Below, piece after piece: positions 52,621 to 63,353 of a DNA stretch of 64,000 nucleotides (position 1 is its first letter; every line of letters begins with the position of its first letter). The translations under genes were made by a program, and so were the position numbers. Below the pieces are notes generated by a model. That model saw only the letters and a program-made list of their open reading frames with translations. It was not told the DNA's origin and ran no database searches. Origin of the DNA: Ophiosphaerella korrae. Lineage: Eukaryota; Ascomycota; Dothideomycetes; Pleosporales; Phaeosphaeriaceae. The stretch spans positions 1-64,000 of the forward strand of contig JALNQF010000231.1 in the NCBI GenBank assembly GCA_028456385.1. Direction: 5' to 3'.

Positions 52621-53846
52621 GATGCATCTAACTTCAAGAATAGCCCGCAAAGACTCCGGGGTTTTCACACGGCTAATCCTTTCCACCCAGGCCCTCCAAG
52701 AAGGTTAGGGATGTGGGTACAGTGTTAAGAGGAGGACAGAGATGTGGACGATCATCCTGATGATAACAAGCCTGAAGAACTGAACAAGTAACGTCCGTCC
52801 CCTGGGTCGAGAGACGCCCTCCGTCGTAGACAAGGAACACCTTACCACCGTTCATGTTTAGACGTCGAGGGATTCCCCTTGTATCTTGCAGACTGCAAAT
52901 TTCTAAATGTTTTCCTTCTTGTTTCTGTAGCGAGGATTGCATGAAAGAATATTTCTTCATATACGACCAGCTCGCTTACAAAACACGTTAAGCGTAAGGC
53001 GAGCAATAATGGATTCATATGTCATAGCAACGTAACATATTACCGTTAAAGCCCAGGCATGTCTTCTTTAGTTCATTTCCTGTGTAGATTTGCGTCACCT
53101 CACCTCGTCGCATTTCAGAGCCAGTAGGCAATGTAGAGCTCCGAGCTGTAGTTTCGCCCACGCGGGGCGTGGAGTCCATTGTCTATTCCGCGAAGGTGTT
53201 TGCCCTTGTCTGAAGCTTGCCATTCTACTTTCCATTCGTAGCGATCTTTTACGACTTGAGTTCTCAACTGAGTCCGAATAATGAGCCCGACGATGTTACC
53301 CGGAGCAAAGTCTACGTTGCCATTACCGAGTCCGCTCCGCCTCCCCCAGCCGAGAAGAGTGGCGTGATCAATCCGCATGGGAGTTACCGTCTCACTGACT
53401 ACCAATGCGATACAAGTAACGGTGCACCAATATCGACATTCCAGAACTGCGACAGAGCGTAAAAATGGGAGCTTGAATCCCAATCACATCTTGCACACAT
53501 TACAACCTCCACCAATCATAGTATGCGCCACGGCGCCACGAGAGCGGTTTCGGGAATTGCGATTCGTAAGCCAAGGCTCGAAAATGGGAACAGGAACCAA
53601 ATTCGTGTCACACGTTCTAGGGTGGGGCCGAGAACTGGGCCCAAAATGACACTCACTATCGAACTCCTACAGCAACAAAGGAGAGGTTTAGGAGCCGAAC
53701 ACTGTAATCGTGGGCCGGAGGATGGGAACCGGAGCCGCAATCCCAAAATCCGCATTCTGCGCGCAGGGTAGCCACCCTCTAAACACAACCAGCCTTATAA
53801 TCCCTCCTGTTCACGCTCGTATGCGCGAGCTATGCGGTGCCACAAT
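52621..53846. other. Spacer with a possible retroelement fragment
   Basis: 52,621-52,789 is the cut-off tail of the chromodomain gene. On the minus strand 53,115-53,483 reads VVKDRYEWKVEWQASDKGK then HLRGIDNGLHAPRGRN, loosely like the RNase-H-flanking region of LINE ORF2, but I cannot confirm it. The remainder shows no feature. Confidence 0.3.
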
Positions 53847-54152
53847 ATGTCATCTCAGCAGCAGTCGCAGCTACTGGCACGCGCAAAGGCAAAACGAGCT
53901 GCGAGCAACAACTACCAGAAGCTATCCAAAACCCTCTACGAAAAAACTAAGTTGCGCCGAGAATACAACACAGATATTTACTTTCTAGCTCATCACAATG
54001 GCCGCTTCAACGGATTCGTGTCTAGAGATAGGACAGGTCAGCCTTGGCAAGGACAGATTGTATTCCTCACTAGTGATAAAGTCGCCGTCGCATTCCCATG
54101 GACCTCGACGTGGACGAGCTCGGGTTACCCTCTCACGCAACCGGGGCTGTGA
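53847..54152 (+). CDS. Small MADS-box-like protein, copy 3
   Basis: 101 residues from ATG 53847 (MSSQQQSQLLARAKAKRAAS). It shares SNNYQKLSKTLYEK, a one-residue-shorter middle, and YNTDIYFLAHHNGRF with copies 1 and 2. The usual WSPP motif is altered to PWQGQ and the C-terminus runs on for about 25 unrelated residues, so the end may be degraded. It is open but possibly no longer functional. Confidence 0.55.
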   Translation: MSSQQQSQLLARAKAKRAASNNYQKLSKTLYEKTKLRREYNTDIYFLAHHNGRFNGFVSRDRTGQPWQGQIVFLTSDKVAVAFPWTSTWTSSGYPLTQPGL

Positions 54153-54346
54153 ATCATCAGGTGAGCGGCCTACCTGGCTACACAGCGCATGGGCTTTCCA
54201 GTTACCCCTCACTTGTCTCGCCCCGGAATGCACAAGTTCACCCTTTACAAAGCACTCTAGTAAATACGTTTTGTTGATCCTTTTGCTAGTCGTCTTGATA
54301 TTTAATACTGTCTCTGAATTACAATTGAGTGATCAAGTCCGGCCTC
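54153..54346. other. Short intergenic spacer
   Basis: No feature seen. Convergent 3' ends of the MADS-like copy and the DUF6914-like gene. Confidence 0.4.
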
Positions 54347-54898
54347 CTACCCAACAACCTCTCTCCCGTCAAGTAAATCCAACATCGGCACCCCTACCTC
54401 CCCCTTCCAGCCCGCACTCCACCTTCCCACCTCCTTCTTCCTCTCCACGTATTCTAGTGCCTTCTTGTGAATCCCCTCCCATTCCCGCAATCCAGCCACC
54501 GCTCCCCGCACCCCCAGCTCCTCCAGCGCAGCTCGAACCCACGTCAAGCAAGTGAACGATTGCGCTTTCGCTTGATCCGGGTCATCGATCTGGTAAACCG
54601 GAACTGCTTCAAGGACCCTTTCAAGTGCATCTGGGGACGTAACTTTAGCTATAACGACACGGACTAATAGACGTTGTTCAAGCTGGACGTCCGAGATGGC
54701 AAGATGTTCGTAGCACCATGGCTGTGTGAGCTCGCCGGAGATATTTTGGAGCGTGTTTTTGACGTGGTGTTTTGTAGCTGAATCGGCCTGCTGTTTTTTG
54801 GTGCTTTTTGGAGAAATCAAGAGCGCGTAGTGGTAAGTTCCAGGGTGCTTCGGCCGCGCGTAGAGAGCGAGCTGGAGGCGGGGTTTGTTGCGAGGCAT
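54347..54898 (-). CDS. DUF6914-like conserved fungal protein
   Basis: 183 residues from the ATG at 54898 (MPRNKPRLQLALYARP); a longer in-frame start at 54934 adds 12 residues that do not fit the family. Motifs: HPGTYHYALLISPKS, ATKHHVKNTL, WCYEHLAISDVQLEQRLLVR, VVIAKVTSP, CLTWVRAALEEL and ALEYVERKKEVGRW. This is the usual layout of DUF6914 proteins, expanded in many ascomycetes and of unknown biochemical role. The gene looks intact. Confidence 0.75.
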   Translation of the reverse strand: MPRNKPRLQLALYARPKHPGTYHYALLISPKSTKKQQADSATKHHVKNTLQNISGELTQPWCYEHLAISDVQLEQRLLVRVVIAKVTSPDALERVLEAVPVYQIDDPDQAKAQSFTCLTWVRAALEELGVRGAVAGLREWEGIHKKALEYVERKKEVGRWSAGWKGEVGVPMLDLLDGREVVG

Positions 54899-55265
54899 CG
54901 TTTCTAATATTTTGGAGATTAACGGGAGAGGCACAGCTTGTTATATTGAATGACGATAGTTTAAGAGAATCGGCGGCTCTGCGAGGCTTTTTCGTTTGAT
55001 GGTTAGCTGCACGAAGCAGCCTAGAAGCGCGTAATGGCAGGCTCTCGCTGGCGATTAACGTGATGGAGATTATATATTTGGGACGGGGGAGGTATGGATG
55101 ATGGTCTGAGCGAGGGTACGGTCGTCTTTTATTTGTCCTTGCGGCACAGCCCGCGCTTCGTGGAAAAAGCGTACGGTGGACTAACGTGTCTGTGCGCGTG
55201 ATGCGCATGTTCGCGTGATGCGCACCCCCCACCAAACTTGAGTTTTTACAACAAGCGATAACTCC
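54899..55265. other. Upstream region of the DUF6914-like gene
   Basis: No gene. Normal composition, ending just before RIP-like DNA begins near 55,350. Confidence 0.4.
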
Positions 55266-56000
55266 ACCAATATAGACCCGATTCAAGCTGCGATTAAAGA
55301 AATTGAGTCGCATAGACCAGAAGAAGGTTTCTCGTATAAAAAAATTGCAGCCAAATATAATATTTAGCGATCTACGCTAAGCTAAAGACACTAAGGCCTA
55401 ACAAGCTCAAATTAGACTAAAAAACTTAACTAGACAAAGCTTAGCCTATAGCAAGAGGATAAGCTTGTACAGTATATTAAAAAGCTTATAGAGAGAGGCC
55501 TTCTACCTACAAGAGAGATAATAAGAAACTTAGCGTTACAGGTAGCTTACAAGACTATTAGCTAGAGCTAGGTAACTTACTTCCTCTATTAAAACTAGAG
55601 CTTACTTATATCTAAATAGACTACTAGTATTAACTATAAACGCTATAAAGCTAATTCTTATATAAAGTATAAGCTATACTTTAACTTATTATATTAGAAG
55701 ATAGAGGAATATTAGATAGAGCTATAGTATATATATAATATAGATAAGAAAGGCTTTATAATTAGTATTACTAGGAAGTCTAAATATATCTTTAGCTAAG
55801 TAATATAGGAGAGAAAGGAAGCTTAGGTAGCTCTCTAAGATAGCTCTTATAAGTAAATAACTACTCTAGTATATATTTATATATATAAGATATCTCTACT
55901 ACCTAGACTTATATATTGTTATAATACTAAGTAGTAGGTAAGCTGTTATATTGTACGCGATTAGGCTAGGCAATATAGCGTAGTAGAATACGTAACTATT
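55266..56000 (+). mobile_element. RIP-mutated pogo/Fot1-type DNA transposase
   Basis: The plus-strand frame reads NIDPIQAAIKEIESHRPEEG and FSYKKIAAKYNI before the first TAG. Pieces of the CENP-B-type HTH and the start of the DDE domain follow between many stops (LVQYIKKLIERGLLPTREII, KYKLYFNLLY, YNIDKKGF, RKSKYIFS). The first 90 bases are normal in composition, and from about 55,350 every tract is RIP-like. The sequence fades out near 56,000, so the DDE catalytic part is incomplete. Confidence 0.8.
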
Positions 56001-56007
56001 TAGTAGT

Positions 56008-56100
56008 AAACGCTCTAGAGCGAACGCTCTAGAGTAAACTCTCTAGAATAAGCGCTCTAGAGTAAACGCTCTAGAGTAAGCGCTTAGGAATAAACGCTAG
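56008..56100 (+). repeat. 14-bp tandem repeat with a palindromic core
   Basis: About six copies of AACGCTCTAGAGTA, each with the palindrome CTCTAGAG, with some copies changed at one or two sites. It lies between the transposase remnant and the gypsy gag. Confidence 0.8.
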
Positions 56101-56329
56101 ATAGTAAGTATATAGGAACGTTAATAGACCTTTATAAACTATTGTGTTTAATCTCTTTTTTACTTCTTATCCTAATAGAGTATTATAACTAATACTTTAA
56201 TTAGATTCTTATCTACTTATTAATACTTATATACCTTGTAATACTCTAATAAGAGCTAACTATTAATTAAGTTAAGTAACTAACTTGTTTATTAACCTCG
56301 CCCGTCTTATAGAAGCCTACTTGCCCTCG

Positions 56330-56730
56330 TTACCCTTACCTAGTTCTAAGGACTTAATATATTAAACACTCTTAAGATAAGTAATACGTTAATAAATATA
56401 GACAACTAGCGTATAGAAGTAACCTATACTACTACTTCTAAGGTTACTAAGCTAGACCTCTACTATAGAGAATAAAACAAGCTTAAGCTATAGATCTTAT
56501 AACTTAATCTCTTTTTTAAAGTAGACTAAGTTTAGGATAAAAACTAAGCTATACTTGTATTATCTTATATAAGAGGTAAGGTAGAGAAATAAGTTATACT
56601 ATACTTTAAGAAATACTTTAATAACAATAATAATAACTATAACAAGATATTTAAAGAATAGATTAAGTTTAAAGACAAAGTATAATAAGCCTTTTTACTA
56701 GTAAATAAGATAGTAGTAGTAGAGTATGTA
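56330..56730 (+). mobile_element. Gag N-terminal part of a second gypsy element (left half of a nested target)
   Basis: The plus-strand frame, with stops, reads VLSYIRGKVEK and FKKYFNNNNNNYNKIFKE, then FKDKV, up to VVVEYV at 56,730. This is the fungal gypsy gag pattern. The frame resumes at 63,354 after the inserted element. Confidence 0.75.
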
Positions 56731-57172
56731 TGTAATAGGTGTTACTAGGGTCGACTTCCTAATACCTAATTAGGGGTTAGTAGATTAAGAGATAATAACA
56801 AAAGTTCGTGTTAGGATCTATAATAACTATAAATAATAGAAGATGTTTTGCAACTATCTTGTATTAGCGTTCTATAGTTAAAGGATTGAATTACTAATAC
56901 TATCTTAATAATGCGTATTGCTACTAACTATATACTTATGCTTCTTAGCTAGCTTCGCGCTTTATATTTACTAAGATCGCGAATTACAAATTTATTACGT
57001 GCACGAATTTGTACTTTGTGTTTACTAAGATTGCGAATTATAAATTTATTACGTGTCCCTATTGTAGTTAGCTTCCTAGTTAAGTTTATTACCCTATAGG
57101 TCGTATATATTATTATTATCTATAGTAGGGCTAATTGGTTTAAATTAGCTTTCTCTTGTTACTACTATAATA
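56731..57172 (-). repeat. Left LTR of the nested LTR retrotransposon (3' LTR in element sense)
   Basis: 442 bp, begins TGTAATAGG and ends CTATAATA where the other copy has CTGTAACA. It is preceded by ATGTA (56,726-56,730), the target duplication. Just inside, 57,173-57,186 gives on the minus strand the polypurine tract AGAGAGGGGAATAG. Confidence 0.9.
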
Positions 57173-60100
57173 CTATTCCCCTCTCTAGGTAGGTTCTTAT
57201 TTCTCTATCCTAGGCCTAAGGTTATTAGTCTAGTTTCTTTATTTATCTCTAGTTCTTTATTATTCTCTATATCTTCTCGTTCTAATTGCAACAAACTTCT
57301 TCTTGTTACTCGTGTTACTTGTAATAGGGTTAAAATATTTCCTTGCTCCTATTATACTTGTCTAAAACTTACGTGCCTTGTGTCTTTAAAGGATAGTAAA
57401 TACTATAACAAGTATATTCTAGCTAATATTTAATATAAGTGTACGCTGTCTAGCGTTTCTCTTATAGAGTGTAAGTATTTAATTTCTATATAGTTTCTTC
57501 TTACTAAGTTGTATAGGGCGAGCTGTTAACTAAGCTTAAGAGATACTATTGTTATAGCTTGTAGTAGCTAAGGCTAAGCGTAAGCTAACTCTTTATAAGC
57601 TAGTAGATCTTTATTCTTATGTTAAGTATCTTTGTAAGATAAAGGCTTATAATAACGCTAAATTATCTAAATAGTCTCGTGCCTTAGAGGCTAAGATAGA
57701 CCTTAAAGATGTAGTTTAGGCTGCTCTAGCTCTTGTTGTATTAGACGTTCCTAACGCCTTTCTATCTAGTAGTAGTATTGTTAGTTTTCTTAATTTGCTG
57801 TAAGGCGCTCTAGAAGGTTTTAATTTTAGAAGTCTTCTAGTTTCTTAGGGTAATTAAGGTTATCCTCTAGTTCCTATGTTTTCTCCTATAGTTGTCCTTT
57901 CTCGTCTATACTTATCTATTCTACTAGGTAGTAGTTCCTACTATTATAGAACTAGTATTGTAGGATTTCTTTAACTTCTTATTTTTCTTATTCTCTGTAC
58001 GTGTCTAATTTGTACACTAGTAGTTCTACTTCTTGTAGTACTTATTCTAGCAGAGCTACGTAGAATGTTAGGTATATCTTTATCTTGTTTAGTAGCTTTA
58101 GTCTAAATATAACTAGTAAGATTTTCTTCTTAATTTTGTATAGTCCTATCTTAACGTAGTCTAGTTTTAAACTAGGCCGTTTGCTTTTAATATTCTTCTA
58201 TACTAACTATACTTTTTCTCCCTTTCTAAATTAGGGTCCTCTTTTATATTTCTTATTATAATACTTTACTATCTAATCGTGCAGGAATTCTGCGTCCTAT
58301 CTTAGTTAGTTATATATGTTTTTAAGTCTATTAGCGAAGTTTTCTCCTCTTAGGGACTAAGATATCTAGTTTCTTAGTGTCTAGTATATATTAGGTTTAA
58401 ATCTATAGTTCGCGAAGAAGAGTAATACTCCTATTACTATATTCTTTACGCTGTTGTATACTAACTATGCTATAGGTAGTAGCTGTACCTAATTATTTTA
58501 GTTGTAGTTGAGGTAGCATCTTAGATACTATTCTACTGTCTAGTTTATTTATTCTAATTATCTATCTATCTGTAGGTAGTATGCTATAGACATTGCGTGC
58601 TTAATTCCTAATTGCGCTGTTATTGTTTCCTATAGTTTTAATATAAATCTTACATCTCTATCTATAATAATTTTGTCTAGTAGTCTATATTAACTAATTA
58701 TAGTTCCTAGAACCTAGTATATAGTAACTTCTATCCTACTTTTTTCTTTATATAGTCTAAAGTATAAGTACTTTGTAAGTTTATCTACTATTGTTAGGAT
58801 TCTATTGTATTTAACTCCTAATATTAGGTCTTTAGACTTTAGTAGTTTTGTAATAAAGTCTATTATAATAATTCCCTATAGTTATTCTAGTACTTCTACT
58901 AGTTGTAATATTCTATATAGTGCGTGTCTATTGTGCTTGTTTCTCTAACATTCTATATAGTCTCGTAGTACCTCTATTACTAGTTGTCTTGCTTTTAGGA
59001 TGTAGTAATCTTGTAATATCTTGTCTAGGGTCTTGTTAATCTCTTAGTGTCTATGTGCTAGTAGTTTGTAAAACTGTTGTACGAATTCTCTTTAGATTTT
59101 CTTTAGGATATACGTTCTTCTATATGCTTGTACAAGTCCTTTGTAGATTTCTAGTTTCTCTATTTCTTTAGATACTTCTTGTGTTGTTTTCTAAATCTAT
59201 TTGTTTAGCTCACTACTCTTTCTTTTAAGTATTGTAGCTATTTTAGGTGTATTTAGGACTAAATGTCCTTCTTTGTTTTTAACTAAGACTGTGCTAGTAG
59301 CGCTTACTTCTTCTTGTAAGTTTAGTCTTCTACTAAGGGCGTCTATAAACTAATTGTCTTTCCCTTTTATGTGTATAATTTCTATATTAAATGTTAATAG
59401 GAATTCCTACTATCTTGTATAGCGTTGTAATAGTTCCTTGTTTGTTATAAATCCTATAAAATTCTTGTAGTCTATATAGACTTTTGTCTAGTGCTTTGCT
59501 CTTTGCAAGTATACTCTCTATTGCTTAAATACTTTGTAGATTGCTAGTATCTCTTTGTTGTAGATTAGGTAGTTAAGTTCTACTGTCTTTATTTTCTTAG
59601 AGAAGTATTCGACTAAGTGTTCTTTTTTAGTCTCTAGGTCTTCTTATATTAGTGCTATTCTGTAGACTAAATTAGATACGTCTGTTTTTACTATTACTAG
59701 TAGGTCTAGGTTATACATTCTAATAACTAGGTTTTCTATAAACTTCTTTTTAATCTTGTTAAATGCTTTATTATATTCTTTTATCTATTTAAATAGCGTG
59801 TCCTTTTTTATAAGTCTTGTTATTAGTTCTATATCTTTAGACTATCTTACTATTAACTTCCTATAAAAGTTAGCTAGCCTATAAAATTGTTGTACTTCCT
59901 TTAGGTTCTTTGGTGTTAGCTATTCGTTAATTAATCTAATCTTTTCTAGGTTAATCTTGATTTTTCCTAGTTTAATAATGAATCTGAGGAAATCTATTTC
60001 CTTTGTATAGAATTCGCATTTTCTTATTTTTAGAAATAGTTTGTTTTCTGCTAATTTCTTTAGTACTTTGTGTACGTGTTGTACGTGTTCTTTTTCTGTT

Positions 60101-62911
60101 TCTAAGAATATGAGGATGTCGTCTAAGTATGCGAATGTAAATATATCTAAGTACTCTCTTAGTACTATATTAATCCTTTCTTAGAATGCTGCTAGTGCAT
60201 TTGTTAAGCTAAATAGCATAACTAAGTATTTGTATAGTTTGTACTATGTTCTAAATACTGTTTTCTATTTATCGCCTTTTTTGATTCTAATCTAATAGTA
60301 GGTATTTTAGATGTCTAGTTTTGTAAAGATCTTTGCTTTTTGTAGTCTATCTTGCATTTTATCTATTTGTAGTAATAGGTATTAGTTCTTATTTGTGATT
60401 GCGTTAGTTTTTCTAAAATCTACGTAGGGCCTCTTATTATTTATTCCTTTTTTTATCTATAAATATAAGTCTATGTGCTACTAAGGATTTAGATTCTCTT
60501 ATCTATCCTTTTTTTATTGCGGTTTAAATAAATGCTTGTTTAATCTTAGATTCTTCTTCTATTTTTTAATAGACTAGGCTCTATCCTAAGTTTTTTCCTT
60601 CTTTTAGTTCTATCGCTAAATCCTATAGTTAATGTTCTAGAAGGTAGTCTTCTAGCTCTATAAGCTGTTTTTCCTATTTCTTATATTTTTTAGGGAATTC
60701 TCCTTTGTAGGTACTTATGTTAGCTTTTAACATGTCTGTTTTACTATATTTAATTTGTTCTGTTCTCTAATTAATATATAGGTTAGTTATCTATAACTAT
60801 AGTATTCCTAATATTATGTCTTGTTTGTTATTAATTGTTGTTATGTCTATAACTATATTTTTAATTATTATCCCTTCTAATTTAAGCGTAGAGGGAACTG
60901 TCTTAAACCTAATAGGTTCCTAGAATAGTTTTCCTTTAATTGTACTTAGTTGTTAGGAGTACTTCTTTGTTATATAGCGTATTCCTTGTGTTTCTACAAA
61001 CTTCTTAGATATAAAGTTCCTTGTTGCTCTACTATTAATTATTAATTGTACTTTTTTTCCTTAATATGTACCTGTTTTTGTAATGTGTAGGCCTCCTATA
61101 CTTTCTAACTTTTCTTGTTTAGGCGTTTTTATAAATTGTCTATCCTTTTAAGGCTATAGGCCTACTTTGAGTTTATATTCTTTGTGTTTTAGATATTTAT
61201 TATACGTGTATTTGTACTATAGTCCTCCTTAGATATATTTCTTAGATAGTTTTAGGCTAGGTCTTACTACTACGTATCTATCTTCTAGGATTATTTCCTA
61301 TCCCTAGATATCTTCTATTAGAATTGCTCTTGTATAGTTATAGCCTTTTCTTCTTGTAGGCTATATACTATTATTTGCTTTAGGGTTTCTATATATAATA
61401 TAATTCTTATCTAAGTATGCTAACTATAATGCTTCAAAGTGTGCTAGATGTCTTAGATCTATTATTTTATTATCCCCTTCCTAGTACTTATCTTTTCTAG
61501 GTATATCTATTGTTAGGATATAGTATACTACTAGTACTCTTAGTGTATAGGCTTTGTTAATCTATCGCGTTCTTCTTGTAAGGTGCTTCTACTCTTTCTC
61601 TATAGGTATTCTTTCTACTATAACTATATATTGCTTTATCTATTCTTAAAATAGTATAAACTTTATTTCTTTAGGATTGCGTTCTTTCTAGTCTTTATAC
61701 GCTTCCTCTATACTTATAACTATTAAGTATATCTAAACGAACTTCTATTTTTTGTTTCGTTCCTTTATATCTAATATTATATAGCTATTATAGCTATATA
61801 TCGTCGGCTAGGCGTACTCTATACCTCTTATACTAACTTATTTCTCGCTTTTTTGCGGTCCTTTAAAGGAAGCCGTAGTAGTCTCTTTATCTAGTGCTAG
61901 TCCTTTGGCCTAGATTAATAGTACTAGGGGCTCTTCTCCTTCTAAGTCTTCTATTAGTAGGTCTATTACTTAGGCTATTTCTTCTAGCTAAGCTTTTGTT
62001 CTTTCTTTTATTGCTGCTGCTCTATGTCTCTATTATAGGAAGTATCCTACTCCCTATTTACTAGAAAGATGTATATAGTAGTTGTCTCTATAACAAAAGG
62101 TCTAATAGAGTATTACGTGTTGTATTTCTTTGCTCCTAGCTACCTTCTCTTAAGGTTTAGCCTATGCTTATAGTACTTCCTTCTTCTTTTCTATTGTTTT
62201 AGGATAGTTACTCGAATTATAATACGTACTTAGGAATACTCTAGTTTTGTGTAAGCTTTTCTAGCTACTCTTTAGCTTGTTAGGTAACGTCCGTGTCCTT
62301 GAATGCTACTCTTATTCGTTTAGTAAAGTATTTATAACTTCTAAAAATAGCTCTTGTCTTATCCTTCTAGGTTATTAGAGAATGTATTGTATAGTCTATC
62401 TAGTAGGGCTCGTACTATCTTATTGCGTCTTCCTCGAGGTGCAATCTGATGTATATTACCTTTTTTTCTTCTATATTAAAAGTATAGTGCTTATACATCT
62501 ATCTAGAGTTATGCTAATACGATAAAGGGTCTTAACTTTTCTCTTGTTCTATCGAATTTCTTGAAGACAGGTATCTTAAGTAGTTTCTTTGTAGCACTTA
62601 TTGCTAGGCGTTGTATAATTAATTCTATTTAGTTCTAGCCTTTAATAATAGCTTTAATCTATACCTCGTTCTATTTTACGTAATCCTATAGTTCTTTGTT
62701 TTGCGTTTCTAGAGCGTCGATTACTATCTTTATATCTTCTTTATCTAAAATTAAATTGTTGATTCGGTTTTTGATTATTTCCTATGCGGTGCTATTAGAC
62801 TTATAACTACTCCTAGGGACTTTGCTTGTTTTGGTTGAACTTTCTGCTATCGTGTTAGCTAGACCGTGCGTTACTTACGCTTCGCTTCTCGCAATAACTA
62901 AATTGGCAAGG
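57173..62911 (-). mobile_element. Internal region of a complete but RIP-killed Ty3/gypsy retrotransposon
   Basis: Order on the minus strand, from high to low coordinates: gag (about 62,850-62,000), protease/spacer, reverse transcriptase (about 60,500-59,900, with YLDDILIF read at 60,112-60,136 followed by KLFLKIRKCEFYT), RNase H (about 59,700-59,300) and integrase (about 59,200-57,600, with an RNKHNRHALYRIL-like tract near 58,930). Order and motif identify Ty3/gypsy. All frames are shattered by TAA/TAG stops. The primer-binding region adjoins the right LTR (minus strand CCTTGCCAATTTAG at 62,898-62,911). Confidence 0.88.
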
Positions 62912-63353
62912 TGTAATAGGTGTTACTAGGGTTGACTTCCTAATACCTAATTAGGGGTTAGTAGATTAAGAGATAATAACAAAAGTTTGTATTAGGATCT
63001 ACAATAACTATAAACAATAGAAGATGTTTTGCAACTGTCTTGTATTAGCGTTCTATAGTTAAAGGATTAAATTGCTAATACTATCTTAATAATACGTATT
63101 GCTACTAACTATATACCTATGCTTCTTGGCTAGCTTCGCGCTTTGTGTTTGCTAAGATCGCGAATCGCGAATTTATTACGTGTACGAATTCGTGCTTTGT
63201 GTTTGCTAAGATCGCGAATTACAAATTTATTACGTGTCCCTATTGTAGTTAGCTTCTTAGTTAAGTTCGTTGCCCTATAGGTCGTATGTGTTGTTATTAT
63301 CTGTAGTAGGGCTAATTAGTTTAAATTAGCTTTCCCTTGTTACTACTGTAACA
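62912..63353 (-). repeat. Right LTR of the nested LTR retrotransposon (5' LTR in element sense)
   Basis: 442 bp, begins TGTAATAGG and ends CTGTAACA, near-identical to the left LTR with mostly C/T and G/A differences. Followed by ACGTA (63,354-63,358), which matches the left target duplication ATGTA except for one C/T. Confidence 0.9.

Noticed and set aside
53115..53483. Possible RNase H region of a LINE
   Set aside because: Only weak similarity (WQASDKGKHL); mentioned as a remnant but not called.
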